A stretch of 64,000 nucleotides of DNA, taken from Acholoe squamosa. Taxonomy: Eukaryota; Annelida; Polychaeta; Phyllodocida; Polynoidae. Under the pieces are notes generated by a model, which saw only the letters and a program-made list of their open reading frames with translations, searched no databases and was not told where the DNA came from. Below are positions 11,506-23,437 of this stretch, in pieces (positions within the stretch are counted from its first letter, which is position 1; each line of letters starts with the position of its first letter). A program made the position numbers and the translations under genes. The stretch covers positions 87,023,920-87,087,919 of the forward strand of contig OX439036.1 in NCBI GenBank assembly GCA_949317995.1, read 5' to 3'.

Positions 11506-12180
11506 AAATCATTATGGCACAATCTGAGGTTCCCGCAGAGATAGTGCAAAGGATGCTCCCCGGGATCTTCTAAAATGATAGGTTTCAAACATTTCTGCTA
11601 TACAGCATTGGGGTGGTCATAGATGATTTAAGTATTATTATTTTATATTCCTCTCGCTCTGAGTCTCTGCTCCAGATAACTATCATATTACAGGTAGATT
11701 TCCAGCCAAAATATACTATAATGGGATTGTGGTTTCATAAAAATCAATATCAATGGGTACCTTAATGCTTCACAAATCCCCTTAATCTCAATCCTCTTCC
11801 CAAACACAATTGATGGGTCGGATCATGATTGTGTAATGTATAACTGTTTCCTGTATTAGGCCTAATAATAATTATGATCTTCTACATCGCCAAAGAGACA
11901 ACTTTAAGGTAGAAGGTTATTCAAATTCGCATTGCAACCCATCTAAATGCATAGATATTTACGTAACCATGTATCCGACTATTGTATTTGGGGATGTGTA
12001 GATCGGGGTTTGAGATCCAAAAGCAGCTGTAGGAAGAGAGTGTCTGGGGCCACCAAGGACGCAGGGGACAGGAAGCTAGGTTGGGGTCACCGAGTATTAT
12101 ACACAGAGAGTATACAAGATTCAAACTGGCCGCCCCACCGCCGTCACAGATGAGACACGCTCTCCCATTGGTCGGTGCAG
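11506..12180. other. No gene recognised
   Basis: Non-coding sequence leading into the candidate exon at 12181. Open frames here on both strands lack splice context. Confidence 0.4.
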
Positions 12181-12252
12181 GATGCGGTGTGTGACGTCAA
12201 CTGCCGTGCGTCTGAGGAATGTGCACTCTGGGATGGTGATGATGATGGAGAG
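12181..12252 (+). CDS. Candidate internal exon, Cys-rich acidic peptide
   Basis: An acceptor (CCCATTGGTCGGTGCAG|GAT) and a donor (GGAGAG|GTAAAT) enclose exactly 24 open codons, phase 0 on both sides. The peptide begins DAVCDVNC, has a third cysteine in EECALWDGD, and ends DDDGE. The C-x(3)-C...C-x-x-WDG spacing loosely recalls LNR or calcium-binding modules of extracellular proteins, but no assignment is safe. The exon also carries a TGACGTCA-like word. No neighbouring exon was found within several kb. Confidence 0.3.
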
Positions 12253-13033
12253 GTAAATTGATGTCGACTAAAAAGCTGAGGTAGCTATGGCAAGGGATGA
12301 AACAGAGCACTCAAGCCAACATAATTGGTGTACTTTTATGAGTATAAGATACTCACAGACATGCAATTATGAGAGGGATGAATGATACAATTAGCTGAAC
12401 GTAATCTTGAATTGTCGATATCATATATTAAAGTATGCTGCCAATCTTCAACGTGTGTTGCATTATTTGGTTTTATGATTTTTATACATGGGTCTGTTCA
12501 ATCGGGCAGTATCCTTAAAATTTACAATACAAAATTTACTTCATTTTTGGGAGGTGTACGATATACCAGGGTTTTCAATACTTCTTATTGTGAAATATAA
12601 AATATACACTGTAAAATGATGCGTACACGTACAATAGCATATATATGTGTATTTATTCGTAAAATGATGGTCGTTTATGTTCCTTGATGTTTTCTTTTTT
12701 TCACCGAGACACAGACAACTTAATTTAAATATCACCCCATCTTAAAATTCCTCAGTTATTCTGTATCCATTTGGATGCCCTGAAGTTAACGACCCTGAGC
12801 TTTACGGCGTATACATAGCATTGGAACCTACCCTCTCTACTCGGGTTTCGCTATGGGTCAGTGGTAATGATAGTGATGGTCAGCCCAGAAATCTAAAGAG
12901 ACCCAGTAAGGACCGGAGTTGACCCCCTCAACCTCTAAACCCCACTACTAGGTTGTGACTTGTCTCCTATCACGCTCTAGATGTTAGCTACTAAAGTGAC
13001 CACCCTCCTTCGAGGAAGCTGAGTTGAGAGCAC
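12253..13033. other. No gene recognised
   Basis: AT-rich non-coding sequence. Frames at 12382-12600 and 12541-12735 are short, AT-driven and lack context. Confidence 0.4.
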
Positions 13034-13329
13034 TAAGGGAGTGATCATTTTTTTAACAACAGGGGGGGGGGGGCTGGTGGGTTTGAGGGGGGGTCAGAAT
13101 TTTTTCAACACCTCTGATGGGGGGGATTAAAATAATTTCACCTGTTTTCAGTGGAAAACCCCGCGCGATACTATAGGCTAAAAGGGGACGTTCGCGCGCG
13201 ATTTTTGTCCCTTATGGGGGGGTCGAAAAAATTTTACCCTCTCAAGAGGGGGGTCCAAATTTTTTTTACGCGCCCGCACACAAACCCACCCACCCCCCCC
13301 CCTGTTGTTAAAAAATGATCACTCCCTAA
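13034..13329. mobile_element. Palindromic G/C-run element, copy 2
   Basis: CTAAGGGAGTGATCATTTTT at the left and its near reverse complement AAAATGATCACTCCCTAAG at the right border G and C runs and GGGGTCGAAAAAATTTT blocks. It is related to 6972-7250, with the interior partly in the opposite orientation. Confidence 0.7.
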
Positions 13330-13917
13330 GCTCAGGTCATGGAGACCAGACATGGGCTTCTGCACATTGTATCTAATATGAATCTGAACCATGAATAGAT
13401 AAAGGCTATTCATAAAGTATACATTAACACTAGGTTGAATGTAGGATTTCCGGTCGTATGCGGTATGGGAGTTGCCGCAGGTCACCAGCCAATCCTTAAA
13501 CATGTGCATATATCTGGACACATCAGTATCACTCTGGGCCATCTAATATTAAAACCCGGATTAGAGTTATAACAGCCAACTGAATCCCCTTTTCCATACC
13601 CATCCCCGGGCCCATGCCTCTTACAGTCATGCACCTTCTTGCTACATGCACCCATGGTTAAACAACTCTTTTAAAGTTATTGGGCCAGCTGTGACGTCAT
13701 AACCTATGTATTACATCATAACACTGTATGCTGGCCCCAATCGGATTTAAGTACAGAATCCAATGAAGATTGAGCTGGAGCCTTGAAATGACCATGTCAG
13801 GAATCAGGTTATGGTCTCCCATCATATATTGTGGGGAAAAAACATGGCCGAATTCGGCCATTTAAAAGGTTGGCATGAACATGGCAAATAATGGATATGT
13901 GGGGTAAAAAAAAACAT
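13330..13917. other. No gene recognised
   Basis: Nothing coding or repetitive stands out. Confidence 0.4.
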
Positions 13918-14575
13918 TTAAAACATTCTGTCAATTCACAATTTTGATTAGTCTCTTAGATGTCTCAAACTGATGTTTTGGGTGCATCATTTGCGAGTTT
14001 ATTTACAATTTTCGGTCAAGTTTGTTGACATTTTTCGGCCAGGTTTGTTGATATTTATGACGATTTTCAGTACTGTCACTAGGCCTAGCTATGTGCACAG
14101 TGATACTGGCACTCAGTGACAATATTTAGCACTGTTGTGCACAGTGACACTTACACTCAGTGACGATTTTTAGCACTGTCACTATGTGCACAGTGACACT
14201 GACAACATTTCAAAACATTGTGTCGATTCAGAATTTTGATTAATCTCTTAGATATGTCAAACTAACCTTTTGGGTGCATCATTTACGAGTTTGTTTACAT
14301 TTTTCGGCCAAGTTTGTTGATGTTTGTGACGATTTTAGCACTGTCACTATGTGCACAGTGACACTGGCACTCAGTGACAATTTTTAGCACTGCCACTATG
14401 TGCACTGTGACACTCTGAGCGTGTGGGTGGGTGTAGGAGTGAGACGCAGGGTGTGGGGAGGGTGTAGGAGTGAAACATAGGGTGTGGGGTGGGTATAGCA
14501 GTGAGATGCAGGGTAGGCATAGGGTGTAGGAGTGAGAGGTAGAGCGGACATAGGGTGTAGGAGTCCATTTTCAGA
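13918..14575. repeat. Tandem duplication of about 290 bp plus short satellites
   Basis: A unit starting AAACATTCTGTCAATTC at 13918 is repeated from about 14208 (AAACATTGTGTCGATTC) with about 85 percent identity. Inside each unit the phrase CACAGTGACACTGGCACTCA and AGCACTGTCACTATGTGC recurs. From 14421 to 14575 a shorter repeat built on GTGTAGGAGTGAGA follows. Non-coding. Confidence 0.75.
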
Positions 14576-14823
14576 TGTACTATAAACTTCAAGTTTAATT
14601 TTGCACCCCTAATCCCAGCAGGCGCTGGTCCATCCTTCTATAACTACCTACCCGCTATGTCTGTCACAGTCCCCATCCAGTGATCCACTGCTGAGTGAAA
14701 CATTCCTTAACTGTGATTGGGAAGGGGTGGGGGGGGGGGTAAGATCCTAATGCTGCTGGAGTAGGTCCAGTATCATAAACTCTCATTGTCATTCATTGTG
14801 AACTGGACACTTGATCTGTGGCG

Positions 14824-14886
14824 ATGGCGTCGCGTTGGCGGCATATTTCTTTGATCGTTAGTCAGTATTGTTTCATCCTTAATATA
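14824..14886 (+). CDS. Weak candidate first exon
   Basis: GTGGCGATGG gives a good initiation context. The 21-codon peptide begins MASRWRHISLIVSQYC and ends in a hydrophobic stretch, like a signal sequence, and the frame meets a donor (AATATA|GTGAGT) at phase 0. Nothing downstream was matched to it, so chance is a serious alternative. Confidence 0.18.
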
Positions 14887-16607
14887 GTGAGTAGGATTAC
14901 TGTGTTATCAGTTTATCCTCTTGACAGCTGGGTCTGAAGTTGGACTGATCCATCAAGTGGTATGTGAATGATGATCGCCCTGCAATGGTCAACTCTCGTT
15001 TAGACATTCATCGGACATACTTTGTCACTCTTTTATTTATCATGCATACGTATTGCACATACAGACACTAATATATATTAATACATATATAATATTAATT
15101 GCGATTTCTAGGTGAAACATGACCCTGTGTTTCCTTGACATGATCAATGATGAAGAGTCTGATAATATGAGTATTGAAGGTGCATGCATATGTGCATATA
15201 TTATATGGAGATTTGGGGAATGATATAGAGAACATAAAAACATTGAAATAACTTTACCGTCAACCTTTGGCAAGAGGAAAGTCTGCAGTTCAAATGATAT
15301 TGAATGTAATTTGAGTGTAACTCCAGGTGTTAAATTGGGCTATCTCGAGGAAAAACTCAAACAGAAAGCAGGGGTCTATTTCATTCTGATATTCAGTGAG
15401 AAATATAGCAGAACATAATACACAAAGAGGAAAGAAAAGGCTTATTGTAGTGGGGCAAAGTGGGGTATAATGTTGAGCCTGTGGTGTGTTTAGATGTGTT
15501 GATGTTAGGGGCTTGGGTATGTGGAAGGATTGCTCTAGGTGTGGAAGTGACAGTTTTTGGTCGTAACTTGCCATACCTGTCCACCCACCTCATAAAGATG
15601 TCCCACACCTACTGTGTGCTTGCTACCTCCAGTCAGTAGGCCAACATTTAATCACAACTACCATCAAAGGATCTCATGGACTCATCAGCTGAAGGTGCTA
15701 ATAAAATGGATAAAAAGAAGTTGTATTCCCACATGGTATAGTAAGCCACTGTACACATGGGGGGATGCCACACAAGGAGATCCTGGGTCAATAGGGAGGA
15801 ACTAGTTTACCCTAATGTAAGCTAGAACAGGAGGTGGAACTGGTAGGAAGAGCTCATTTTTCTTCATTTAAACATCAGCTCACCCTAGGCTATCGCCACT
15901 TAACAGATGCAATGAGACTAAACAAACATACAAGTGGATGTCAACTACATGTACATGTTTGTTAGGACCCCCATGGACCACCACCAACGAGCTGTGAGGG
16001 TTGCCCCAACTTGCGTAAGAAAGTGACATAAGGTGAAGAGATGAAAACTTGTGTCCACTCTCAGGGGACATCTAGTCAGGGCCCCGCCCACTGTGACCTG
16101 CCATAACAGCACACACCTCCATGGACGACCACCAGCAGATATCCCAAACATGAGAGTCTCAGTTGACTGCTCAGTTTACGTTTTGCAATATAAACCGACT
16201 GCTATCCACCTGTAGCCTCAGAATCTGATCTGCCGTCAGTTTACACGCCACACTAACGATGATGCTCTAATGATGTGAAGTGTGCATGTAACCTTGGATG
16301 CTTCATGCAGACTGACAGGGTATCACAGCGTAACATTGTTATCTTGTACCTGCTCATCAGCAGTCCCTTCTGACCCTGGTCAAGAGCGGCTCACTTCACA
16401 AAACATAAACTTCCCTCACCTGTAACCAAACCCACACCTCAAGTGTGGTCTTTATCCATGAATAGAAACCATGTAAAAGTTTCTATCCTTTACAATATTC
16501 TTTATTCAAGAACAAGATGGTTAGGATTGTGTATATCGTTCCCTTACACATCCGCAGGCCAATCAGCCCAATCCACCCGGCCAGATTGAGACTCTGGCTG
16601 GGAAACT
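14887..16607. other. No gene recognised
   Basis: Unique-looking non-coding DNA. Short frames near 15290-15805 have no splice context or recognisable family. Confidence 0.4.
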
Positions 16608-16817
16608 GGAGGGTGTTGCTCCTATAGTAAAAGGAAGAGCTGTCTAAAAAATGCCCTCATTTCCAGTCCTTTGTTTTCATGTCGCTATAACTTGTACCTT
16701 TTGTTGCTCACAAGTGGTCATTCCAGTACAGTGCTAAAAAAGGGGGATTTGAGTAGGTACCTAGTTGGGAGAAGTCAGTCAGTATAATAAACTATAGAGC
16801 GTGTGACATGAGTAGGT

Positions 16818-17110
16818 GAGTGAGTGAGTGAGTGAGTAATAGATGTTTAACGCCATTTCGACAGCTAAGGTCATATTCATGGCGAGAACCTCATTACACA
16901 ATTTCACAGAGGAAGGTGTCAGTGCCTGTGCATATGTGCACCACACACATCCTGAGGGGATAGGAAAGAGGAGATATAGACACTTTTAAGTGGGCTAGGG
17001 AAGCCCGTCACAGAGGAATGTGTCAGTGCCCGCGCATATGTTCACCACACACATCCTGAGTGGATAGGAAAGAGGAGAAATAGACCCTTTTAAGTGGGCT
17101 AGGGAGGCCC
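16818..17110 (-). mobile_element. SINE with (TCAC)n tail and duplicated body
   Basis: It is flanked by a 13-bp direct repeat, GACATGAGTAGGT, at 16805-16817 and 17111-17123. Read on the minus strand it begins CGGGCCTCCCTAGCCC, carries two tandem copies of a unit of about 105 bp (CTGACACATTCCTCTGTG...), and ends in a (TCAC)n tail. Target duplications of this length and a simple-repeat tail indicate LINE-mediated retroposition. The same body occurs once in the SINE at 60071-60249. Confidence 0.75.
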
Positions 17111-17424
17111 GACATGAGTAGGTACCTGGTAGTGCAGCTCTCTCTATTTTAATCAAGGCAGGTGACTTTTCAGTCTAATGTGGTGAGTGCAAGTTGAATG
17201 GTAAAGCAGTGCACGACTTGTTTAGAAAAGAGGGCACATACTCACAGCTCTTTTTTCAATAGGAGCAACACCCTCCTGGTCAGAGAAGCCCAGGAGCATG
17301 TTGCTCCTATGGTAAAAAGAGCTGTCAGTAGGTACCCTCTTTTCAAAAGAAGTCACGTTCTGCTTCACCATTCAACTTGCATTCACCACATTAGTCTGAA
17401 AAGTCACATGCTTTGTTAAAAACA

Positions 17425-17695
17425 GATGGGGCGTTTGGGCAGCAGTTTTCTAACGATATCTATTGCATTATGGGTAGGGGTGACCTCGAATGCTACACCA
17501 CCTGAGCTGGTAGCCTCAACCCCCTCCCCCCCCCTCAGCCTGGTCTGGCTAGGTACCAGTCATTAACTATGCTTGGGAGTGTAGTAAGTTGACTCAGGGA
17601 TCAACATTGACCCACATGGGCAGGACCAATAGGGGGTGGCCTTACAAACCAGCATTGATCCCTCGGCCATACCATGAATGCACCGAGAGAGAGCT
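17425..17695 (+). repeat. Dispersed repeat, copy A
   Basis: Matches 25093-25372 in reverse complement. Shared words include GGGTAGGGGTGACCTCGAA and GGTGGCCTTACAAACCAGCA. Copy A is the interior of the fold-back element. Non-coding. Confidence 0.8.
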
Positions 17696-17925
17696 GTACT
17701 ATCAGGTACCTACTCATGTCACACACTCTAAAGTATATTGTACTGACTGACTTCTCCCAACTAGGTACCTACTCAAATCCCCCTTTTTTAGCACCATACT
17801 TGAATGACCACATGTGAGCAACAAAAGGGACAAGTTATTATAGCTACATGAAAAGAAAGGACTGGAAACAAGGGCATTTTTAGCCAGCTTTCCTTTAACT
17901 ATAGGAGCAACACCCTCCAGAGAAG

Positions 17926-18547
17926 CAGCAGAAAACCTTTTAAGATCTTAAGACTAGACGGACAGTGACTGTCATCACGCCAGATCCTGCCATCATCTCA
18001 CGGGAAGAATACCCAAGTTTTATGCCCATTGTCATTCCTTCCTATGCCATAAAATGCGATTGCCCCGCCCTGGCAGCCAGTGGACCGAGTCAGGTAGCCG
18101 CGTCCATTCAATGGGGCCCTTTCTCCGCTGTTTATAGGGGGCGTCGGGTCGGTGGGGCATGAAGGAACGCGCTTCAAATGAGTAATGTCGTTTTCCGATG
18201 GACTGGGCAGCCAGCAGTCATATCATCTCCGCCAGTAAAATGATGGGCACACCCCCAGATATGACTATGGCCACTAACCATCCTCATGCATACCTCCCAC
18301 AATGAATATCTATACATGCGCTCTGTCTGACTTTAGCTATGCTTGTATATTTCATTCTTATTACAGACCAATTGTAAATCTTCTCCCATTGAAGTATAAT
18401 TCAAAACCACAAACTGGGAAGTTTATAATTCACCTGAGAGAGTGTTTTACATTATAGTGCCCCTTTCTGATTACTTTACACCTGTCAGGACCCACCCCCG
18501 CCCCTCTCAGGTGTCACCTTAGTCTTGGTCACCATAGAAACACTCAC
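17926..18547. other. No gene recognised
   Basis: Non-coding. It would be intron 3' to the minus-strand exon at 18548-18793. Confidence 0.4.
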
Positions 18548-18793
18548 CCCAAACATAAACTCCTGTAATGACCCGATACTGCACTCCAATCACACCCAGA
18601 CTGAAACTGTATGCCACATCAAGGGTCTGCTTGGAGAATGAGAAGACATAGGAAGTGGCGAGGCGGAAGTGGCGAGATGCTTTAGAGCTGGTGTCCGTGG
18701 AGCGTCTGCCCCGGTCATCCCGGTAATAAGGCTGGTATGTCAGGAGAAGAATCCCACCATTGTCTGGCACTGGTTGACAGTGGTAGACTGTGT
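18548..18793 (-). CDS. Candidate host exon, symmetric phase 1-1
   Basis: On the minus strand a pyrimidine-rich acceptor (CCCCTGTATTGTGCAG|AC) and a strong donor (GTTTGGG|GTGAGTG) bound 246 bases, all open in one frame. Both flanking introns are phase 1. The 82-residue peptide starts TVYHCQPVPDNGGILLLTYQ, passes through a basic RDDRGRRSTDTSSKASRH region and ends in alternating hydrophobic beta-strand-like segments (YSFSLGVIGVQYRVITGVY). I do not recognise the family. Symmetric 1-1 exons are typical of extracellular modules. This is the best single-exon candidate in the window; the neighbouring exons were not located. Confidence 0.42.
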
Positions 18794-18978
18794 CTGCACA
18801 ATACAGGGGCCATCAGGCGTGGTCAGACTTGTCTTATACCTTCCGGCCATTACCATATCAGGTGTCTGCCTTCTACATGATAGCAAGAGTTCCAATATGG
18901 TGGCCATTTGTCCCCCATCCCAGTTTAAATTGTGTCTATCATGATTGAATGTTTAGCAAGATCAATCACAGAGAGCTG

Positions 18979-19198
18979 CACTGTAAAAAAAATATCGTTG
19001 AAATAACGGCACAATCTTTATATCAAAGTTGCCAGAGATCCATTGTAAATGTTCCCGAAGATTCCTTGTACATTTGTACAACTGTATCACTGTACTGACA
19101 CCTGGGGCTTCCTGTAAAAACGATACTGTTTCATAATTCAATTACGATGGTCCACTGTTCAGCTTTCTAAGGATCCAGGGCTGTTATATTTTACAGTG
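18979..19198. mobile_element. MITE with CACTGTAAAA ends
   Basis: CACTGTAAAAAAAATAT at the left pairs with ATATTTTACAGTG at the right; TG lies directly outside both ends. 220 bp, no ORF. The ends resemble those of the TA-flanked element at 36523-38185. Confidence 0.5.
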
Positions 19199-19896
19199 TG
19201 GGCCACAGGCTGAACATACCTTTGATTATAATTATTGGTCTATACACTGTTTATTTATCTTTGACATGAAATTTTATTTGTTTTCTCTTCCTGGGTTTCT
19301 CTGCCAATCTGTGGGCTCTTTTCCTTTTATCTGTGGGCTCTGTGTAGTGGAAGCATGCGAGGAAGTGAGTTTCACCTTTTGGGAAAAGTGGGGCATGGAG
19401 TGCTCTATAATAAAGTGGGTTTCGTATCATTGCATGGATGGACGGGGTTTAATAGGACTTTGTCATGCAATACTATCCAGAGGGGGGGGGGGCATAAACC
19501 ACACATGTTACAATACATGAGCTTCATTAGCACCTTTCTGTGTCTGATGTGGGTTGATGTCAGAGGCGTAGAAAGCAAATCTTCATTGAGGGGGCCCAGC
19601 GGGGGCCCCACCTCGACCACCTTGAATTGTCGGTTCAAGCGCAATAGAGCCTATACATACCTATATAAAACTTTTATAGAAAAGTAATTTTTGATGAATT
19701 TTAGAGCTGATTTGAGACCCAGACCCTCAATTTACCTATCCCATTACTGTATCAATCTATTTTGATATCCAAAGTTTTAGCTTCTTGTTCAATTCATTAT
19801 GATTTATTGGTAAATCTTTTGGGGGGGCTCAGACATACTCAGGCCCCACCTCCTTTATGATTGGGGGGGGGCCCAGGCCCCCTGCCCCCCCTTTTC
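19199..19896. other. No gene recognised
   Basis: Non-coding. It ends in G/C-rich low-complexity sequence that leads into the assembly gap. Confidence 0.4.
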
Positions 19897-20096
19897 NNNN
19901 NNNNNNNNNNNNNNNNNNNNNNNNNNNNNNNNNNNNNNNNNNNNNNNNNNNNNNNNNNNNNNNNNNNNNNNNNNNNNNNNNNNNNNNNNNNNNNNNNNNN
20001 NNNNNNNNNNNNNNNNNNNNNNNNNNNNNNNNNNNNNNNNNNNNNNNNNNNNNNNNNNNNNNNNNNNNNNNNNNNNNNNNNNNNNNNNNNNNNNNN
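19897..20096. other. Assembly gap of 200 N
   Basis: Exactly 200 undetermined bases. The round number suggests a nominal or estimated gap. Frames running through it are artefacts. Confidence 1.
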
Positions 20097-23000
20097 TCAG
20101 GGAGACTTTTCCCGCGTTTTTTAAAGGCTTCCAAAGCGTCTCACTTTTAGACGCTGTTTTCTCACCAAATCGAAACAAAGAGAGAAAAGTCCAGCCCGGA
20201 GGTAAATCTATGGAGGACTGGATTGGAGAAGATATTTTTATTAAATGACTTTTTTCTTTGTTTAATTGTGTATGAACTCATGGATGGATTTTTGAATTTT
20301 TTTCTTTACTCAAACCAAAGACTGATATATGGACTACTCATGTATGGTACTTTTATTTGTTTACACGCTTTGTTTCTTGTAGAAAATTGAGATTGAAAAT
20401 TGTATAACTGACTTTTTTCCAATGCCACCACCTACCCGGCGGTATAGACTCAGGGTGGTCCCTGAGCCAAATAGGGGACATAACAGATTAGCTAAGACCT
20501 TTCTTATAAATGGGCTAGGTAACCCCCCCCCCCCGTTATAGAATTCCAGTGGCAGGAATCATTTTCACATCACACATACGATGGATCCATTCTAAGTTTT
20601 GTATTGCGCATAGAAAAAAGGGTAGTGGTATTCTTTTTAAGAGGTTATGATGGGTGTCCATCTGACGTAAGAACAGGAGAAGCAGCTTCTATCCTTGGCT
20701 ACCCTTGTGCTGATGTAAGACCCGCCCCCACCCCCCATACCACCCCAAAAAAAATGATAGAAAAAGAAGAAAAAAAGAAAGCAAAACAAGCAAATAGAAT
20801 GAAATAAAATAAAACGATGAAAAGGGAAGTTTTCATAAACCTGCTTCCCATGCCTCTGCACTGCAGGCATGGTTCGACAAGTTAATTGAATACTGTATTA
20901 CAAGAAAGGACAATATTGTAACACAATGAAATGCTATGCTATTTTTGTCAATCAATGAGCAATGACACAGAGGAAAAACTACGAATGAAAAAAATTGACA
21001 ATTTAACTGGGTTATCGTAATGATTTTTCCTCTGACGAAACGGTCGTCATGTTGCAAGCACAGATGCATGAACCCAGAAAGTATCGATCTCCCTCTAAAT
21101 GGACTAAATGTATGCCTGCCCACACTTCCCCCTTCACACCTCCCCCTGCTGACTGCACCAGAATCCCCCATCACTTCACCACCCTATCCTGGATCAGTAT
21201 TGATCTGGATACAGGTGGTATCCCTCACCTGGTGGATCCCCATCCCGTGGGGTGGGGGGCACTTCCCCTTGTATAGATACCAACTGCTGTACCGGCCCCG
21301 AGGAGCTGTGGCCGTCAATGTGTTGGTGAGGGAAAAAGGGGGTATGTCGATGAAATAAAGGTCTAAAAACCAGACGCTGTACAACTTTTTAAAGTCAAAG
21401 GGTCGCACAATAATCTATTTATCTTATGCCAATACCCCTTGGCTATGAAATAACTAAATATTGAACCTTTTTTCACAAATGTATTTCAAATGAACCAGGG
21501 CGGCAATAAAAGGGAATGTTCTTATCTGTTTTCACTGCTCTAGGATATACATAGGGGACCAATCTTGCTGATTTAAAAGTAGCCATGCAAGGGGAGTGTA
21601 CTGTAGTTTTGCAGTTGGTAACTACTATGAGATAGTCAGTGGCCCTCCCCCCCCGGATCCCCCATCACCACCCACCACTCCAGTAAAAGCCCCCTGGAGA
21701 TGGGTGACCTTGACCTTTGGCTTTGACGCCAGAGGCAGTGACCGTAATAATGGGAGCAGTGCCCTGTATACATGTATAGTAGTTTTAATGATTTGCTGCC
21801 CTTGATTAGCTATGGGCTGAGGAGCTCTATTTAATGGCTGCCGCTAGCTAATGGTAGGTCCATTTGACAACATTTGTGTAGACATGTAAACATGTGTCGG
21901 CTATTGATATAATGTATAAATCAAGTCATTTTAACCCCTTGTCTTCGGGTTATGCAATGAGGAGAAACCCCTGCAATGGGGATACACAGGGGTATAGGTG
22001 AACAAAGATCATTGTGCCCAGGGGACATACGTTAGCCCATAGAGTTACGGTTACAGAAGAAATGCTTCCACAAAGGACTCCCCAAACTTTATTCACACGC
22101 TGAACACAAAGGAAGTCAGGCAGAGGTTTGATCCCCGGGGTTTGATCCCTGCCGCCAGTTCCTGTTGTCATTGGCTGCTGATCCGACCTGGGCCTGACCA
22201 CAAAGTATTCACCCCCTCCCTTCAACCCCACCCCCACACCCCCCGTCTCACTATCCACATGCTAGATCGCCTCGGCACTGGAGAGATGGAGACCAACCAG
22301 CCTTTGTTTGTTTACATCCAGGGTGGGCCCCAAATCTGGATGAACTGGCCGAGTTTCATGCTCACTCAAGTGCACCGCCATTGGACGCTAGCTCTTACAC
22401 CCTCCACCTCAGTCCTACCCCACCATCATACCCCTCTCGATCCCTCTCCAAAACCACCCCAACAAAGTCCAGTAGGTGTCTGTCTACACCCTAGACCCCC
22501 CCCCCCTCTCCCATGCCACCATCCGCGCCATACATGGATCCCAGTTCCGGGCTTTGTGCGTCACAGCGCGTCGATCGTTTCGCGGTAACACCTGGTGGTC
22601 GGGGCTTCATTTGTCGTCTGCTTTTTTTTCTGTTTTGTACAGCGGGACGCAGCGTCACTCGTTGTATCTTGAAGACTATCAGTTCCCCGGACAAAGAATT
22701 AGAACTACTTCTTCACCTGCCTCCCACAACCCGCCACGCCACCACACCACAAAATATAGACATCAACACCCAACACCCACGATCCAACCTTCTATAGCCT
22801 ACAGACAAAGCCCTGATATACAGATCTAGACTATTCTCAGCTTCATTGTGTCATTGTCAATGATTAAGCTACAAAGTTTGAGGCATAACTTCAGTAAAGT
22901 TTGACGGGCTGCACTGAGTCAGCTGATGCACTAGAGATGACAAGAACATGGGTGTAACTGTGAGGGTACATGGCCTGCTGATATCGTGCAGCTCCAACCA

Positions 23001-23203
23001 ATTTATGCCACTACCTGATGAGTAACTCATTCGGGTATATGTCATTTCTTGCGTCATCACTATCGTCTTTTGGCTTTTCTCCATGTACTTGTTTATCCAT
23101 TTGGCTTGGGACAAAAGTAGATTTGCCAAATACAGTATCAATGTTACATTGAAACATTGAATTAGGCTACACATTTTGTGTTACTTCAAACCAAATGTAT
23201 TTT
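20097..23203. other. No gene recognised with confidence
   Basis: A possible 51-bp micro-exon at 20151-20201 (acceptor CTCACTTTTAG, donor CCGGAG|GTAAAT, 17 open codons) is too short to trust. The 148-codon frame at 22142-22588 is Pro/His-rich because of C-rich sequence and shows no domain. C runs occur near 20522 and 22500. Confidence 0.4.
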
Positions 23204-23437
23204 AGGGTAGGTTTAACCTAAAGACGTCCACATACCTTGAGATGTCCACCCCACAAATTGGCCATAAAAAAATGGATACACTCCGGAAACAACACTGCAA
23301 AATCGTTGAAGAGCATTGGATCAACCGTTAGGTTATGTTGGATCACCAAAAAAAAACCCCTTTTTTTAGTCTTTTCATGGATTTTGTCTGGGGTAGATGT
23401 CTCAAGGTATCTGGGCGTCTCTAGGTTAACCTACCCT
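23204..23437. mobile_element. MITE with TIRs of about 50 bp
   Basis: The left end (AGGGTAGGTTTAACCTAAAG) and the reverse complement of the right end (AGGGTAGGTTAACCTAGAGA) match over about 52 bp with a few differences, including the word ATACCTTGAGA. The flanks read TTT/AAT, or TTA/TAA if the outermost base is assigned to the flank, which would fit a Harbinger-type TWA target only loosely. 234 bp, no ORF. Confidence 0.6.

Larger units (their letters stand above)
16608..17925. mobile_element. Fold-back element with about 240-bp arms, carrying a SINE
   Basis: The left arm (16608-16817, continued at 17111-17138 once the SINE is removed) is the reverse complement of 17690-17925; both contain GAGTAGGTACCTAGTTGGGA or its complement and a TTGCTCCTATAG word. 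Inside lies a second palindrome: 17162-17210 pairs with 17360-17410 around GGAGCAACACCCTCCTGG. A dispersed repeat sits at 17425-17695. No ORF. Confidence 0.75.

Noticed and set aside
19829-20178. Frames running through the N gap
   Set aside because: They depend on 200 undetermined bases.
22142-22588. 148-codon frame
   Set aside because: Pro/His-rich from C-rich DNA, overlapped by other frames of similar length, no recognisable family.
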